A DNA stretch of 55,118 nt, from positions 1,096-56,213 of the forward strand of contig WVYX01000295.1 in NCBI GenBank assembly GCA_011772755.1. Direction: 5' to 3'. This DNA is from Gemmatimonadales bacterium. GTDB taxonomy: Bacteria; Gemmatimonadota; Gemmatimonadetes; Gemmatimonadales; GWC2-71-9. This document shows positions 8,226 to 17,787 of this stretch, one piece after another. Each line of letters begins with the position of its first letter. Position 1 is the first letter of the stretch. The notes under the pieces are model-generated. The model saw only the letters and a program-made list of their open reading frames with translations, was not told where the DNA came from and did no database searches. The translations under genes were made by a program, and so were the position numbers.

Positions 8226-11200
8226 GTGTCCAGGCTCGGCGTAGCGCTCGCTTCCGTAGCCGCCCTCGCAGCGGGGGGGCCCCTCTTGGCCCAAGAAGTT
8301 GCTGCGCCCACGCCGCGTGTCACCCTGGTGTTGCCGCTGCGCGACTCGCTTGCTCTCCGAATGAGGCCGGAGTTCGCGGCTGGCGGGCGCCTTGGGAGCC
8401 ACACCACCCCGGCACTGGCAGCACAGCAGTGGGTGGTTCACGCCCGTGCCCTCATTGCGCGCTCTCGCTCGGCGCGTTTCCGCCAGCGCCTGCTGACGGC
8501 CCTCGGGCTGGCTCCTGTGGCGCCGGCCGATACGGTGCGGCCGCCCGTGGTTATACCGCGTCCTGAGGATCTCGTGACCCCGGAACGGCCCCGGACCGTT
8601 CGGGCGTTGGCGAGCTATGCCGATCTGGGACTGGATCTCAGGGCCCGTCTTGAGCTGAAGTTCGATCGGCTGCGCAACGAGCGCTGTACTGCCGCGGACG
8701 TGAACGACCCTGCGTCCGGGTGCCAAGGCGGCTTCCCCACACCGTCGTTCGATCAGCAATTCCGAGTCCGCGCCGGCGGCATCGTGAGTCAGCGGGTCAA
8801 CGTGAATGTGGACTTCGACAGCGAGCGAGAGTTCAACGCGAACAATAACATCAATGTCTTCTACCAGGGTCTGGAAGACGAGATCCTCCGGCGCGTGGAG
8901 GTGGGAAACGTCACCTTCCTAGCGCCGCCGTCCCGTTTCATTACCGCCGCCATTCCGGGGAACTCGTTCGGCGTGCAGACGGAGGCGCAGTTGGGTCCAC
9001 TCATGTTCCGGACTATCGTGGCTCAGCAGAAGGGTTCGGCGCTGCGGACTCGTGAGTTCACCGTGGGGGAGGTGACCACCCAGCCCGTGGACTTCGAGGC
9101 CCGTGACCTCGATTTCGAGTCGGGGCGGTTCTTCTTCGTTGTGAATCCCGTTGAGCTGGTGGGCTACCCGGACGTCGACATTCTGAACCTCAGCCGCGAG
9201 ATGTTGCTGCCTGAGCAACAGATCGCTGAGGTGCGCATCTACCGGCTGAAGGCACAGGGCGGGCAGGTGGGCGGCAACCTGAATCTCGGTGGGATCGAAG
9301 CGATCGCGATTCGGCGTGACAGCCCGCAGCGTGTGGGCCCGTTCTCGTGGGAGCTGCTGGTCGAGGGACGCGACTACTATCTGGATCCGTCTGGGGCGTG
9401 GTTCGCTCTGGCAACGCGGCTGGGTGCCGATGATTTCCTGGCCGTCTCGTACGTCACCACTGCGGGCGATACGGTGGGCACGTTCCCGTCGGTCAATGCC
9501 GAGCAGGATACGCTGGAGCTGATCCACGAGCCCCGGCGCGCACCCGATGTTCCCACGTTTGCCTACGAGATGCGCAATTTCTACCGGGTTGGCGGCCAGG
9601 ACATTGATCGCGCCACCCTAGCGCTCACGCTGCGTGTCGGCAACTCGGAGGCGCCGCTAGATGGCCAGGGGACATACCTGTCGCGTCTCGGGCTTGCGTT
9701 GTCTACCGACTTCTCGACGATCGACGAGTTCAATCGTGTATTTCCGCGACCGCGGGATCCAGGAGGCGGGGCGCCGGTTCGCGACCTCTATCTCGTGTTC
9801 CCCCACCTCACGCCGTTTGCCGACAGCACGCGCCTCCAGATCGGGGAGCGCAACGACTCGCTGTACCGCACGCCGACCTATCTGCTGTTTTCGCAGGGGC
9901 CGGCGCCGAGATTCTCCCTTCATTACAACTATGAGGCGACTGGTGCGGGTGACCGCTCGAATATTCACCTCGGCGCGATTCAGATCCGTGCTGGCAGCGA
10001 GCAGATCTTCGTGGGTAACCGTCGGCTGGTTCGTGGCACCGACTACGAGATCGACTATGAGCTGGGTCAGGTGTCGTTTCTCGATCCGGATGCGCTGTTC
10101 ACTGGGCTCGCACGGGTGCGCGCGGAATTCGAGGAGAATCAGCTATTTGACGATGCTCCCAAGACCATCTTCGGGCTCTCGACTACGTACGATCTTGGTG
10201 TCGGAAGTCTGAGCGCCGTGGGCATATTCCAGCGTGAGCGCACGATCAGCACGCGCCCCACACTTGGCTTCGAGCCAGAAGCCACCTTCATCGGAGGGAT
10301 GCGGACCAACCTGGAGTTCCGCGCGGATTGGTTGACCCGCGCGCTCAACGCCCTCCCATTGCTCCGCACGAGTGTTCCGTCGGCGCTCGTCGTGAATGGC
10401 GAGGTCGCGATGTCGCTGCCGAACGCAAACCGGGCGGGCGCCGCCTACATCGAGGACTTCGATCGTGAGTCGGCCTTGAGCATCCCACTGACAGAGCACC
10501 GCTTCCAGCTTGGAAGTGCACCCTCGTCGGGACTCGGGCTCCCGGTCACACATCTCAGCGCCCAGGGCGGGTTCGGGGCATTCGATGCGGTACCGCTGAT
10601 CTGGCAGAATCTCGTAGCATCGGCGACCGGTGCGCTCCAGTTCGGGCCCAGGGACATCGACTCGACCATTGCGCTGGCGGGAACCGGTCAGACGGTGGAG
10701 ACGGTGCTGTGGTTGTCGCTCAAGCCTGACACCGTGGGCGGCCTACCGGACCCCATCACAGGACTGCCCAGGTGGTATCGGCAACACACCCCCGGCCCGC
10801 GCTGGCGCAGCATCGCCCAGGCCCTGGGCAGGGGGTCCGGCGTCGGAATCGATCTGTCGCGCTCGGAGTTCTTCGAGTTCTGGGTGCTCGAGGATGCCCT
10901 GCTGACGGCGAGGGAGCAGGGGGCGTATCTCGTGTTCGACTTTGGAACGGTCTTCGAGGATGCCGTGGCCTTCGCTCCCCGGTCCTTCACGGCCAGTGGA
11001 GCTGACACGACGTTCAGTGGATTTCAGTTCACGGGACTCGGCCGCCTCGACTCCGAGAAGGACTCACTGACGAACGTGTTCAACGCCGTGCTGGACGACG
11101 TAGGCATTCACGGCGACCGGCCTGATACGATGGTGAACGACCAAACCGGTGAGTTCGTGGAGGGCATCTCTTTGTGCGACATCCGCGGGTTGAGCGGACT

Positions 11201-14200
11201 CAGCGCCTTCCCCTTGGGTGACCTTGCCGTCCGGTGCACCCGGGGCAACAGATCCCTCGATACCGAAGATCTAGACGGGGACAATCGGCTCGACGTGCAG
11301 GTCGGTACCCTGGGCGAAGCATTCGTTCGGTACGTGTTCCCCGTCGGGGATGACCGGTTCTTCGTTCGCGACGGCGCCAGTCATATCGATGGCGCAGGCC
11401 GGACGTTGAAGTGGCGGCTGTATCGAATCCCGTTTCGCGCGGACACTCTCCGGGTTGGACAGCCCAACCTCCGGCAGATTGAGGCGCTGCGGGTCACGGT
11501 GGTCGCACCGGACCAGGGCGGGGACGAGAGCGAATTCTGGCTGGCGCTCGCCAGGATGCGCATCACCGGCGCCCCGTGGCTCAAACGTGCCGCTACGCCG
11601 ATTACGGGACTGAGCGGTAGTCGTGCGGTGGCACGAGGTGAAGTGATCGCGTCGATCGTGACGACCGAAAACACCGATCTGGGATACACACCTCCTCCGG
11701 GGGTGACCAATCAGCCGGAGCGGTTCGATGTGGGGTTGGGCATCGGCACCGTGCAAATCAACGAAAAATCACTGCGACTGCTCGCACGGGACCTGCGCGA
11801 AAACGAGCGGGCCGAGGCCTTCATCCGGTTCGCCGACGAGGCTGATAAGAACTTCCTGACGTATGAGAAGCTGCGGGTGTGGGCGCGGGGTCGAGGCAGT
11901 GGTTGGAGCGAAGGTGACCTCGACTTCTACATCAAGGTGGGGCGCGATGAACACAACTTCTATCTGTACCGGGCTCCCGCCCGCACTGACACCTGGGAAC
12001 CTGAGGTCATCGTCGATCTGCAGCGGTGGCTGACGCTGAGGGCGCAGGTTGAATCGGCCTGGCTGCGGGGAGAGCCGCCCTCCGGCGCCGGCGCATGCGG
12101 CGGTGATAGCACCGCCTACGTCGCGTGCGACGGCCCGTACTTCGTCCAGGTGAGGGATCCCGGGACGTCGCCGCCCAACCTCGCCAGGGTGTCGGAAGTC
12201 GCCGTCGGCATGTTCCGGGCCCGCGAGACCGTGGCTATCCAGCAAGCCGAGGTGTGGGTGGACGAGATTCGGCTCAGCGAGGTCGTGGACGATAGGGGAC
12301 TGGCGGCCGCTTTCGATGTCCGGTTGTCGGCAGCGGACATAGCCGAAGTCAACGTGTCACTCTCCCGCCGCGACGACCGATTCCGCCAGCTTGGGGAGGA
12401 CCCCACCTACGTGACCGACGCTGCCACCCGAATCGGCACGGTATTCCGGGCGGACAAGCTGCTCCCGGAATCGTGGGGACTCAGCATACCGGTGAACATA
12501 CAATACGTCCGATCCAGCGCGGACCCGTTCTACGTGAATCGCACTGATGTCCGGGCGGACGCGCTGCCGTCACTACGCCGCCCGCGTGGGTCGGGGACGG
12601 TGTATGACGTCTCCATCAGACGCGCGAGGCGAGGTCAGACCTTTGGGGAGCGCGCTTTTCTCGATCCAATTGTGATTCAGGCGCGGCGCGAGACGGCGGA
12701 AAACGTGTTGTCGCTCAGCCGGACCTCAACCACCAATCGTCAACTGCGCGCGCAGTACAACAACACAGCGGGCGCGCGAACGGTGCGAGCCGCGCCCGGG
12801 TTCTTGGTGCGGTTGGTCAACTCGCTTCCCGAGTGGCTCAGGGACAGCGAGTTCGGTAAGGCCCTTCGCACGGCTCGGTTTCGCTGGAATCCCTACCAAA
12901 TCAGATTCGCTTCGACGTTCACGAATAATGTGACCGAGCGGCTTGCGTTTCGCGTTCCAGTCGAGTTACCACAGGATACGGCGCTCCGATCGCTGCCAAG
13001 CATCGTGCACACCTGGCGGAACGAAGCGGGGATCGATCTCCGCCCCTTCTCCACGCTCACGCTGGCGGTGAACTACTCTAGCACCCGAGACCTTCAGGAC
13101 TACGGAGACTCTACCACGGTCGGCCGCTTACTTCGACAGCGACGCCGCGGCTTGTTCGGGACGGACGTCGGCTTCGAGCGGAGCCGCGCGCTCACTACAA
13201 GCTTGAACGTCGCGCCGGTGATCAGCAGTTGGCTCAGGCCGACTTTCGTCTTCTCGAGCAACTTTCTGTTCAATCGAAATCCCAACCGCCAGGACGCTGT
13301 GAGGGTGGGGGCAGGTTCGGGCGGTGCGTTCCGCGTGCCTGAGACGCTGACCAACTTTCGCCGGCGGGAGATCGGCACGTCCCTCGATCTGGCTCGCCTG
13401 GCTCAAGGTATCTCTGGGGACTCGGGCCTCGTGGCTGCGCTGTTTCGCGGGTTGCTGCCGGCAAACCTGTCGTACACCCTCGACCGCCGCTCGAGCTTCG
13501 ATCGGGCGCCGTTCGAGCCGGGCCTGCGGTTCCAGCTCGGGTTAGGGGGGCTCGACGAATTCCGTGAACAGGCTGGCGTTCCGGCCACAGCGGCGAATGA
13601 GACGGCCACGATCGCTGTCGGGGGTGGGGTGCGGCTGCCCCTCGGGATCCAGGCACGGCTCAGCTATCGCAGCCTGCGCAACACGTCGTGGCAGCGCCGC
13701 GGCGAGGTGCAGACCCAGATCGAGCAGCGAAACCGGGAGTGGCCGTCGCTGAGCGTCACGATGGCCTACACTCCCCCGGAGGCGATTCGGGCGCTGCTGT
13801 CGAACATCACCGCTCAAGGGCAGTACCGCGTGCAGCGAGCGTCGAGTCTGCAGCCGTCCTTCGGCGGTGCGGACACAGGAGTCGACGAAGAGGCTTCAGC
13901 TGTCCGCACGGAGAACAACTCGAGGATGGTGGCACCGTCCATTACGGCCACGTGGATCGGGGGTGTGGTGACAACGGCGCACTACTCGGTGGCCACAACC
14001 GAGGCCGTGACCTCGGGCAACGTGACGGAGAGCGAGCGCCGAAACTGGGGTGGAAACGTGAGCTTTGCATTCCGCCCGCCCCGGAGCCTGGTTCGCCTGC
14101 GGAGCCGCATCGGAACCACGCTCGCCTTCAGTTCGTCGTTGCTCGCTGTCTGCGTGCAACTGGCGGGCTCGGACGAGTGCCGCACGGTGTCCGACAGTCG

Positions 14201-14369
14201 GCGACAACAATTCGACTTTCGGATGGATACGGGTCTGACCGACGCACTCCGGGGCGGCCTCACATTCAGCTACGTGCTGACGGACCAACGGCATACTTCC
14301 AGCAAACTCTCGCAGATCGTTTTCACGGTTTTTGCCGACATCAACTTCTCCGCGGGCCAGGTTCGATGA
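8226..14369 (+). CDS. sprA: SprA-like giant outer-membrane translocon protein
   Basis: About 2047 residues from GTG 8226. The alternative TTG at 8178 overlaps the -10 box and is rejected; the GTG start also opens a clean signal peptide (VSRLGVALASVAALAAGGPL, cleavage LLA/Q). The region RRVEVGNVTFLAPPSRF with NSFGVQTEAQLGPLMFRTIV (about residues 222-275), the FDSEREFNANNNINVFYQG segment before it and the TEDLDGDNRLDVQ segment near residue 1015 match the SprA family. In Bacteroidota SprA (Sov) is a 36-strand barrel through which type IX secretion cargo leaves; those proteins are about 2400-2500 residues, so this one is shorter. It overlaps the following glutaminyl-cyclase-like gene as ATGA. No other T9SS gene (gldK-N, porV, sprE, sprT) is in the window, so the T9SS role is inferred. 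Confidence 0.85.
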   Translation: MSRLGVALASVAALAAGGPLLAQEVAAPTPRVTLVLPLRDSLALRMRPEFAAGGRLGSHTTPALAAQQWVVHARALIARSRSARFRQRLLTALGLAPVAPADTVRPPVVIPRPEDLVTPERPRTVRALASYADLGLDLRARLELKFDRLRNERCTAADVNDPASGCQGGFPTPSFDQQFRVRAGGIVSQRVNVNVDFDSEREFNANNNINVFYQGLEDEILRRVEVGNVTFLAPPSRFITAAIPGNSFGVQTEAQLGPLMFRTIVAQQKGSALRTREFTVGEVTTQPVDFEARDLDFESGRFFFVVNPVELVGYPDVDILNLSREMLLPEQQIAEVRIYRLKAQGGQVGGNLNLGGIEAIAIRRDSPQRVGPFSWELLVEGRDYYLDPSGAWFALATRLGADDFLAVSYVTTAGDTVGTFPSVNAEQDTLELIHEPRRAPDVPTFAYEMRNFYRVGGQDIDRATLALTLRVGNSEAPLDGQGTYLSRLGLALSTDFSTIDEFNRVFPRPRDPGGGAPVRDLYLVFPHLTPFADSTRLQIGERNDSLYRTPTYLLFSQGPAPRFSLHYNYEATGAGDRSNIHLGAIQIRAGSEQIFVGNRRLVRGTDYEIDYELGQVSFLDPDALFTGLARVRAEFEENQLFDDAPKTIFGLSTTYDLGVGSLSAVGIFQRERTISTRPTLGFEPEATFIGGMRTNLEFRADWLTRALNALPLLRTSVPSALVVNGEVAMSLPNANRAGAAYIEDFDRESALSIPLTEHRFQLGSAPSSGLGLPVTHLSAQGGFGAFDAVPLIWQNLVASATGALQFGPRDIDSTIALAGTGQTVETVLWLSLKPDTVGGLPDPITGLPRWYRQHTPGPRWRSIAQALGRGSGVGIDLSRSEFFEFWVLEDALLTAREQGAYLVFDFGTVFEDAVAFAPRSFTASGADTTFSGFQFTGLGRLDSEKDSLTNVFNAVLDDVGIHGDRPDTMVNDQTGEFVEGISLCDIRGLSGLSAFPLGDLAVRCTRGNRSLDTEDLDGDNRLDVQVGTLGEAFVRYVFPVGDDRFFVRDGASHIDGAGRTLKWRLYRIPFRADTLRVGQPNLRQIEALRVTVVAPDQGGDESEFWLALARMRITGAPWLKRAATPITGLSGSRAVARGEVIASIVTTENTDLGYTPPPGVTNQPERFDVGLGIGTVQINEKSLRLLARDLRENERAEAFIRFADEADKNFLTYEKLRVWARGRGSGWSEGDLDFYIKVGRDEHNFYLYRAPARTDTWEPEVIVDLQRWLTLRAQVESAWLRGEPPSGAGACGGDSTAYVACDGPYFVQVRDPGTSPPNLARVSEVAVGMFRARETVAIQQAEVWVDEIRLSEVVDDRGLAAAFDVRLSAADIAEVNVSLSRRDDRFRQLGEDPTYVTDAATRIGTVFRADKLLPESWGLSIPVNIQYVRSSADPFYVNRTDVRADALPSLRRPRGSGTVYDVSIRRARRGQTFGERAFLDPIVIQARRETAENVLSLSRTSTTNRQLRAQYNNTAGARTVRAAPGFLVRLVNSLPEWLRDSEFGKALRTARFRWNPYQIRFASTFTNNVTERLAFRVPVELPQDTALRSLPSIVHTWRNEAGIDLRPFSTLTLAVNYSSTRDLQDYGDSTTVGRLLRQRRRGLFGTDVGFERSRALTTSLNVAPVISSWLRPTFVFSSNFLFNRNPNRQDAVRVGAGSGGAFRVPETLTNFRRREIGTSLDLARLAQGISGDSGLVAALFRGLLPANLSYTLDRRSSFDRAPFEPGLRFQLGLGGLDEFREQAGVPATAANETATIAVGGGVRLPLGIQARLSYRSLRNTSWQRRGEVQTQIEQRNREWPSLSVTMAYTPPEAIRALLSNITAQGQYRVQRASSLQPSFGGADTGVDEEASAVRTENNSRMVAPSITATWIGGVVTTAHYSVATTEAVTSGNVTESERRNWGGNVSFAFRPPRSLVRLRSRIGTTLAFSSSLLAVCVQLAGSDECRTVSDSRRQQFDFRMDTGLTDALRGGLTFSYVLTDQRHTSSKLSQIVFTVFADINFSAGQVR

Positions 14370-15268
14370 AACTCCTCACAGCCACCCTCCTAGCAGCGTC
14401 CGCCGCTTGCAGCATGGGCGCCAGCGCGCAGGGGGAATTCGACGGGGCGTCTGCCTTCGGGTACGTGGAAACCCAGGTGTCGTTCGGACCTCGGGTGCCC
14501 AATACCGAAGGACACCGCAGAGCAGGTGACTGGATCTTGGAGCACCTCCGGGGGCGGGCCGATTCGGTGGAAGTACAGGCGTTCACCCATGTTACGAGTG
14601 CCGGCGACACGCTCCAGCTGCGCAACCTGATCGCGCGCTTCCGACCCGAGGTGCCGGACCGCATCCTGTATCTGGCGCACTGGGACACGCGCCCGCGGGC
14701 GGATCAGAGCGCCAACATGGGACAGCGGCAGTTGCCGATACTTGGGGCCAATGACGGCGCCTCCGGGGTCGCCGTGCTGCTGGGCGTGGCCGACGTGCTG
14801 GCCCGGCGTCCTCCAGCGGTGGGGGTGGACCTGGTGTTCGTGGACGGGGAGGACTACGGCGACTGGGCTGCCCGCGACGACGTGCTGCTGGGATCACGGC
14901 ACTACGCCGCCAGCCTCGACCCATCGGCCAGGCCCCTGTTCGCGGTGGTCTGGGACATGGTGGGCGACCGGGACCTCGAGATCTTCCAGGAGCGACACTC
15001 CGCCGTACGAGCCCCGGAGGTGGTTGAACGGGTATGGAGTCGGGCGGGGGAGCTGGGCTATGGGCGATTCTTCCGCCCTTCGGTACTTCATAGCATGGTG
15101 GACGACCACATCCCCCTGTTGGACGTCGGCGTCCGGGCCATCGACGTGATTGACTTCGACTACGGGCCCAATAACGCCTACTGGCACACGACAGATGACA
15201 CCCTGGACAAGGTGAGCGCAGAGAGTCTCAAGATCGTGGGGGATGTTGCGGTTGCGCTCTTGAGGTAG
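14366..15268 (+). CDS. Glutaminyl-peptide cyclotransferase-like M28 zinc protein
   Basis: 300 residues with a signal peptide (MKLLTATLLAASAACSMGAS, cleavage ASA/Q at 21/22). M28 fold motifs: LAHWDTRP (103-110), GANDGASGVAVLLG (127-140; D130 metal ligand), VDGED (159-163) and WHTTDD (273-278; H274 metal ligand). DDHIPLLDVGV (246-256) followed by WHTTDD is close to the DDHIPFLRRGV...WHTMDD signature of animal glutaminyl cyclases and less like M28 aminopeptidases, so I favour formation of N-terminal pyroglutamate on exported proteins. The ATG overlaps the sprA stop (ATGA), indicating translational coupling. An exported aminopeptidase remains possible. Confidence 0.75.
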   Translation: MKLLTATLLAASAACSMGASAQGEFDGASAFGYVETQVSFGPRVPNTEGHRRAGDWILEHLRGRADSVEVQAFTHVTSAGDTLQLRNLIARFRPEVPDRILYLAHWDTRPRADQSANMGQRQLPILGANDGASGVAVLLGVADVLARRPPAVGVDLVFVDGEDYGDWAARDDVLLGSRHYAASLDPSARPLFAVVWDMVGDRDLEIFQERHSAVRAPEVVERVWSRAGELGYGRFFRPSVLHSMVDDHIPLLDVGVRAIDVIDFDYGPNNAYWHTTDDTLDKVSAESLKIVGDVAVALLR

Positions 15269-15375
15269 GTGCTGGGTGCCCACCCGGCCCCCGACACCTC
15301 CCGATGCGGAAGATGGCCCCCGCTGGCACGGCAATGGCTATCTCCGCCACAGCAGCCGGCCGTACTCTGTGTGGC

Positions 15376-15996
15376 ATGCCGACCAGCGACGATCGCCGGG
15401 CGGCGGCAATTCTCCTGGCGCTGGCAGCCGCCGGCGTGCTGCTCCGGGTGCTTGTGGCTGGAGAGGGCGCGCCCGGGGCAGTAGCCTACCGGCTGGGAAC
15501 CGGGCCGCGCCCCGCCCAGGACTCAGTGGCCGCCAGAGCCGCACGACTGGCCCGCCCGTTGGGCCGCTATGAGAAGATCGACGTCGATCGTGCCGGCGCC
15601 GACGAGCTCACTCGGCTGCCGCGGATCGGGCCGGCCCTCGCCGGCCGCATCGTCGCCGACCGCGAGGCCGCAGGGCCATTCGGCTCCCTGGAGGCACTCG
15701 ATCGGGTACCCGGGGTGGGGCCAGCCCTCCTTGCGGCAATCCGTCGCCACGTGACGTTCTCTGCCGGGCCCTGGGGACGCCCGAGACGGCCGCCGGCAGC
15801 GGGAATTGTGACAATCAACACTGCGACCGTGGAGGAGTTAGCGCAGCTTCCCGGAATCGGGAGGGTCCGTGCGCAGGCGATCGTGGAGGATCGACGCCGC
15901 CGGGGCCCATTTCGTCGGCTGGAAGATCTGGTTCGAGTCCGAGGAATCGGCTCGGCTACTGTGGAGCGGTTGAGGGGCAAGGTGCGCGTCCCTTGA
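15376..15996 (+). CDS. ComEA-like membrane-anchored DNA-binding protein with two helix-hairpin-helix domains
   Basis: 206 residues. ATG 15376 is chosen because it places one hydrophobic helix (about 9-28) at the N-terminus; an upstream ATG at 15304 would add an unlikely leader. Two ComEA-type helix-hairpin-helix units follow: 67-128 (IDVDRAGADELTRLPRIGPA, then LDRVPGVGPALL) and 143-205 (VTINTATVEELAQLPGIG, then LVRVRGIGSATV). ComEA binds incoming double-stranded DNA at the cell surface or periplasm during transformation and works with type IV pili. It sits just upstream of pilB-pilT-pilC, which supports a DNA-uptake role. Most ComEA proteins carry one such unit, so the duplication is notable. 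Confidence 0.75.
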   Translation: MPTSDDRRAAAILLALAAAGVLLRVLVAGEGAPGAVAYRLGTGPRPAQDSVAARAARLARPLGRYEKIDVDRAGADELTRLPRIGPALAGRIVADREAAGPFGSLEALDRVPGVGPALLAAIRRHVTFSAGPWGRPRRPPAAGIVTINTATVEELAQLPGIGRVRAQAIVEDRRRRGPFRRLEDLVRVRGIGSATVERLRGKVRVP

Positions 15997-16079
15997 CACG
16001 CCCTTCGAGGATGGGGAATCTTTAGCTCGTTGCGCCCAAAGGATTTGACTGATCTCCGACTCTTCCCCCCAGAGCAGTC

Positions 16080-17783
16080 ATGGCAACCGCGGCGACAAGT
16101 ACTGAGCGACTCGGCGACCTCTTAGTCCGCGAGGGCTTGATCACCCGCGAGCAGCTCCAGCAGGCGCTGGAGCAGCAGCGGGGGTCGGGCATGAGGCTGG
16201 GCTACACCCTCGTCAAGCTCGGGATGGTCCAGGAGATCGAGATCACCAAGATGCTGGCTCGGCAGTATCGCGTGCCGGCGGTTGATCTTTCCCGTTTCGA
16301 GGTTGAGTCCAAGATCGTCAAGCTGGTGCCTGCCGATGTGGCAGTGAAACACACGGTGCTCCCGCTGAAGCGCGAGGGGCGCACCCTGACGGTGGCGATG
16401 GCGGATCCCACCAACGTGAGCGTGCTGGACGATCTCAAGTTCATCACCCGGTGCGATGTCTTTCCGGTGATCGCGGGGGAGTACACCCTCCGCACCGCCA
16501 TTGAGCGGTACTACGAGCAGACCGACGCCCAGCTGCAGAACATCCTGAAGGACATCGAGGAAGAAGACCTCGAGGTCATCGAAGAAGAGGAGGAAGACGA
16601 GGGCCCGACGCTGGTGGCGGACGATGCGCCGGTGGTCAAGCTCATCAACGGCATCATGACCGACGCGGTGAGGCGAGGCGCCAGCGATATCCATATCGAG
16701 CCCTTCGAGAAGGAGATCCGGGTACGATATCGCATTGACGGCGCGCTTCAGGAGGTGATGAAGCCGCCGGTCAAGCTCAAGGCCGCCCTGACGAGCCGCG
16801 TCAAGATCATGTCGAACCTGAACATCGCCGAGCGCCGGGTCCCCCAAGATGGGCGCATCAAGATGAAGATGGGGCAGCGTGTGATCGATTTTCGAGTCTC
16901 CACGCTACCGGTGATCTTCGGCGAGAAGATCGTGCTGCGGATCCTGGACAAGGGGAACCTGACGCTCGACTTGACGAAGTTCGGGTTCGAGCCCAAGGCG
17001 GAGCAGGATCTCATGCGGGCGATCCTGAATCCGTACGGGATGGTGTTGGTGACTGGGCCGACCGGCTCGGGGAAGACGACGACGCTCTATTCGGCGCTGT
17101 CGCGCATCAACACCATGGAAGTGAACATCATGACCGCGGAAGACCCCGTGGAATACAACATCCACGGGATCAATCAGGTGCTGGTGCGGACGGAGATCGG
17201 CATGACGTTCGCGGCGGCGCTAAGGGCGTTTCTGCGACAGGACCCGAATATCATCATGGTGGGGGAGATCCGGGATCTTGAGACCGGCAGCATCGCGATC
17301 AAGGCGGCGCTCACCGGCCACTTGGTGCTGTCGACGCTCCACACCAACGACGCGCCCTCCACGATCACCCGTATGATCGACATGGGCATCGAGCCGTTCA
17401 ACGTGGCCAGCGCCGTCAACCTCATCGTGGCGCAGCGCCTGGTGCGGCGCGTCTGCAGCAGCTGTAAGCATGAGACCGAGTATTCGGAGGAGGAGCTGAG
17501 TGCGCTGGGGATCTCGCAGGATGAAGCGGCTGACATCACGTTCCAGAGGGGCGAGGGATGTGACGCCTGCGGGGGGACGGGCTACAAGGGCCGGCAAGGT
17601 CTCTATGAGGTGATGGCCCTGTCGCCGGAGCTGCGGCGCATGATACTCAGGGGCGCTTCCACTGCCGAGCTTCAGGAGCAGGCGGTCGAAGAGGGGATGT
17701 TGACGCTTCGGATGGATGGCCTGATGAAGCTCAGGAAGGGCGTCACATCGCTCGAAGAAATCGGTAAGGAGACAGCGGGGTGA
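16080..17783 (+). CDS. pilB: Type IV pilus extension ATPase PilB
   Basis: 567 residues, full length. The N-terminal MshEN/GspE_N region (about 9-155) is followed by an acidic linker rich in Glu (about 160-175) and the secretion ATPase domain. Walker A GPTGSGKT is at 326-333, an Asp box RASDIHIEP-like segment (GASDIHIEPFEKEIRVRYR) at about 200-218, Walker B IIMVGEIRD near 390-398 and a His box near 415-425 (GHLVLSTLHTND). The C-terminal domain has a CxxC...CxxC zinc site (CSSC near 459, CDAC near 496) typical of PilB and GspE and absent from PilT. It polymerises pilin from the cytoplasmic face. pilT follows after 4 bases, so the genes are co-transcribed. Confidence 0.95.
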   Translation: MATAATSTERLGDLLVREGLITREQLQQALEQQRGSGMRLGYTLVKLGMVQEIEITKMLARQYRVPAVDLSRFEVESKIVKLVPADVAVKHTVLPLKREGRTLTVAMADPTNVSVLDDLKFITRCDVFPVIAGEYTLRTAIERYYEQTDAQLQNILKDIEEEDLEVIEEEEEDEGPTLVADDAPVVKLINGIMTDAVRRGASDIHIEPFEKEIRVRYRIDGALQEVMKPPVKLKAALTSRVKIMSNLNIAERRVPQDGRIKMKMGQRVIDFRVSTLPVIFGEKIVLRILDKGNLTLDLTKFGFEPKAEQDLMRAILNPYGMVLVTGPTGSGKTTTLYSALSRINTMEVNIMTAEDPVEYNIHGINQVLVRTEIGMTFAAALRAFLRQDPNIIMVGEIRDLETGSIAIKAALTGHLVLSTLHTNDAPSTITRMIDMGIEPFNVASAVNLIVAQRLVRRVCSSCKHETEYSEEELSALGISQDEAADITFQRGEGCDACGGTGYKGRQGLYEVMALSPELRRMILRGASTAELQEQAVEEGMLTLRMDGLMKLRKGVTSLEEIGKETAG

Positions 17784-17787
17784 GCAC

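Noticed and set aside
15997-16079. Promoter with TTGACT before pilB
   Set aside because: No acceptable -10 at 16-18 bases and no -24/-12 spacing.
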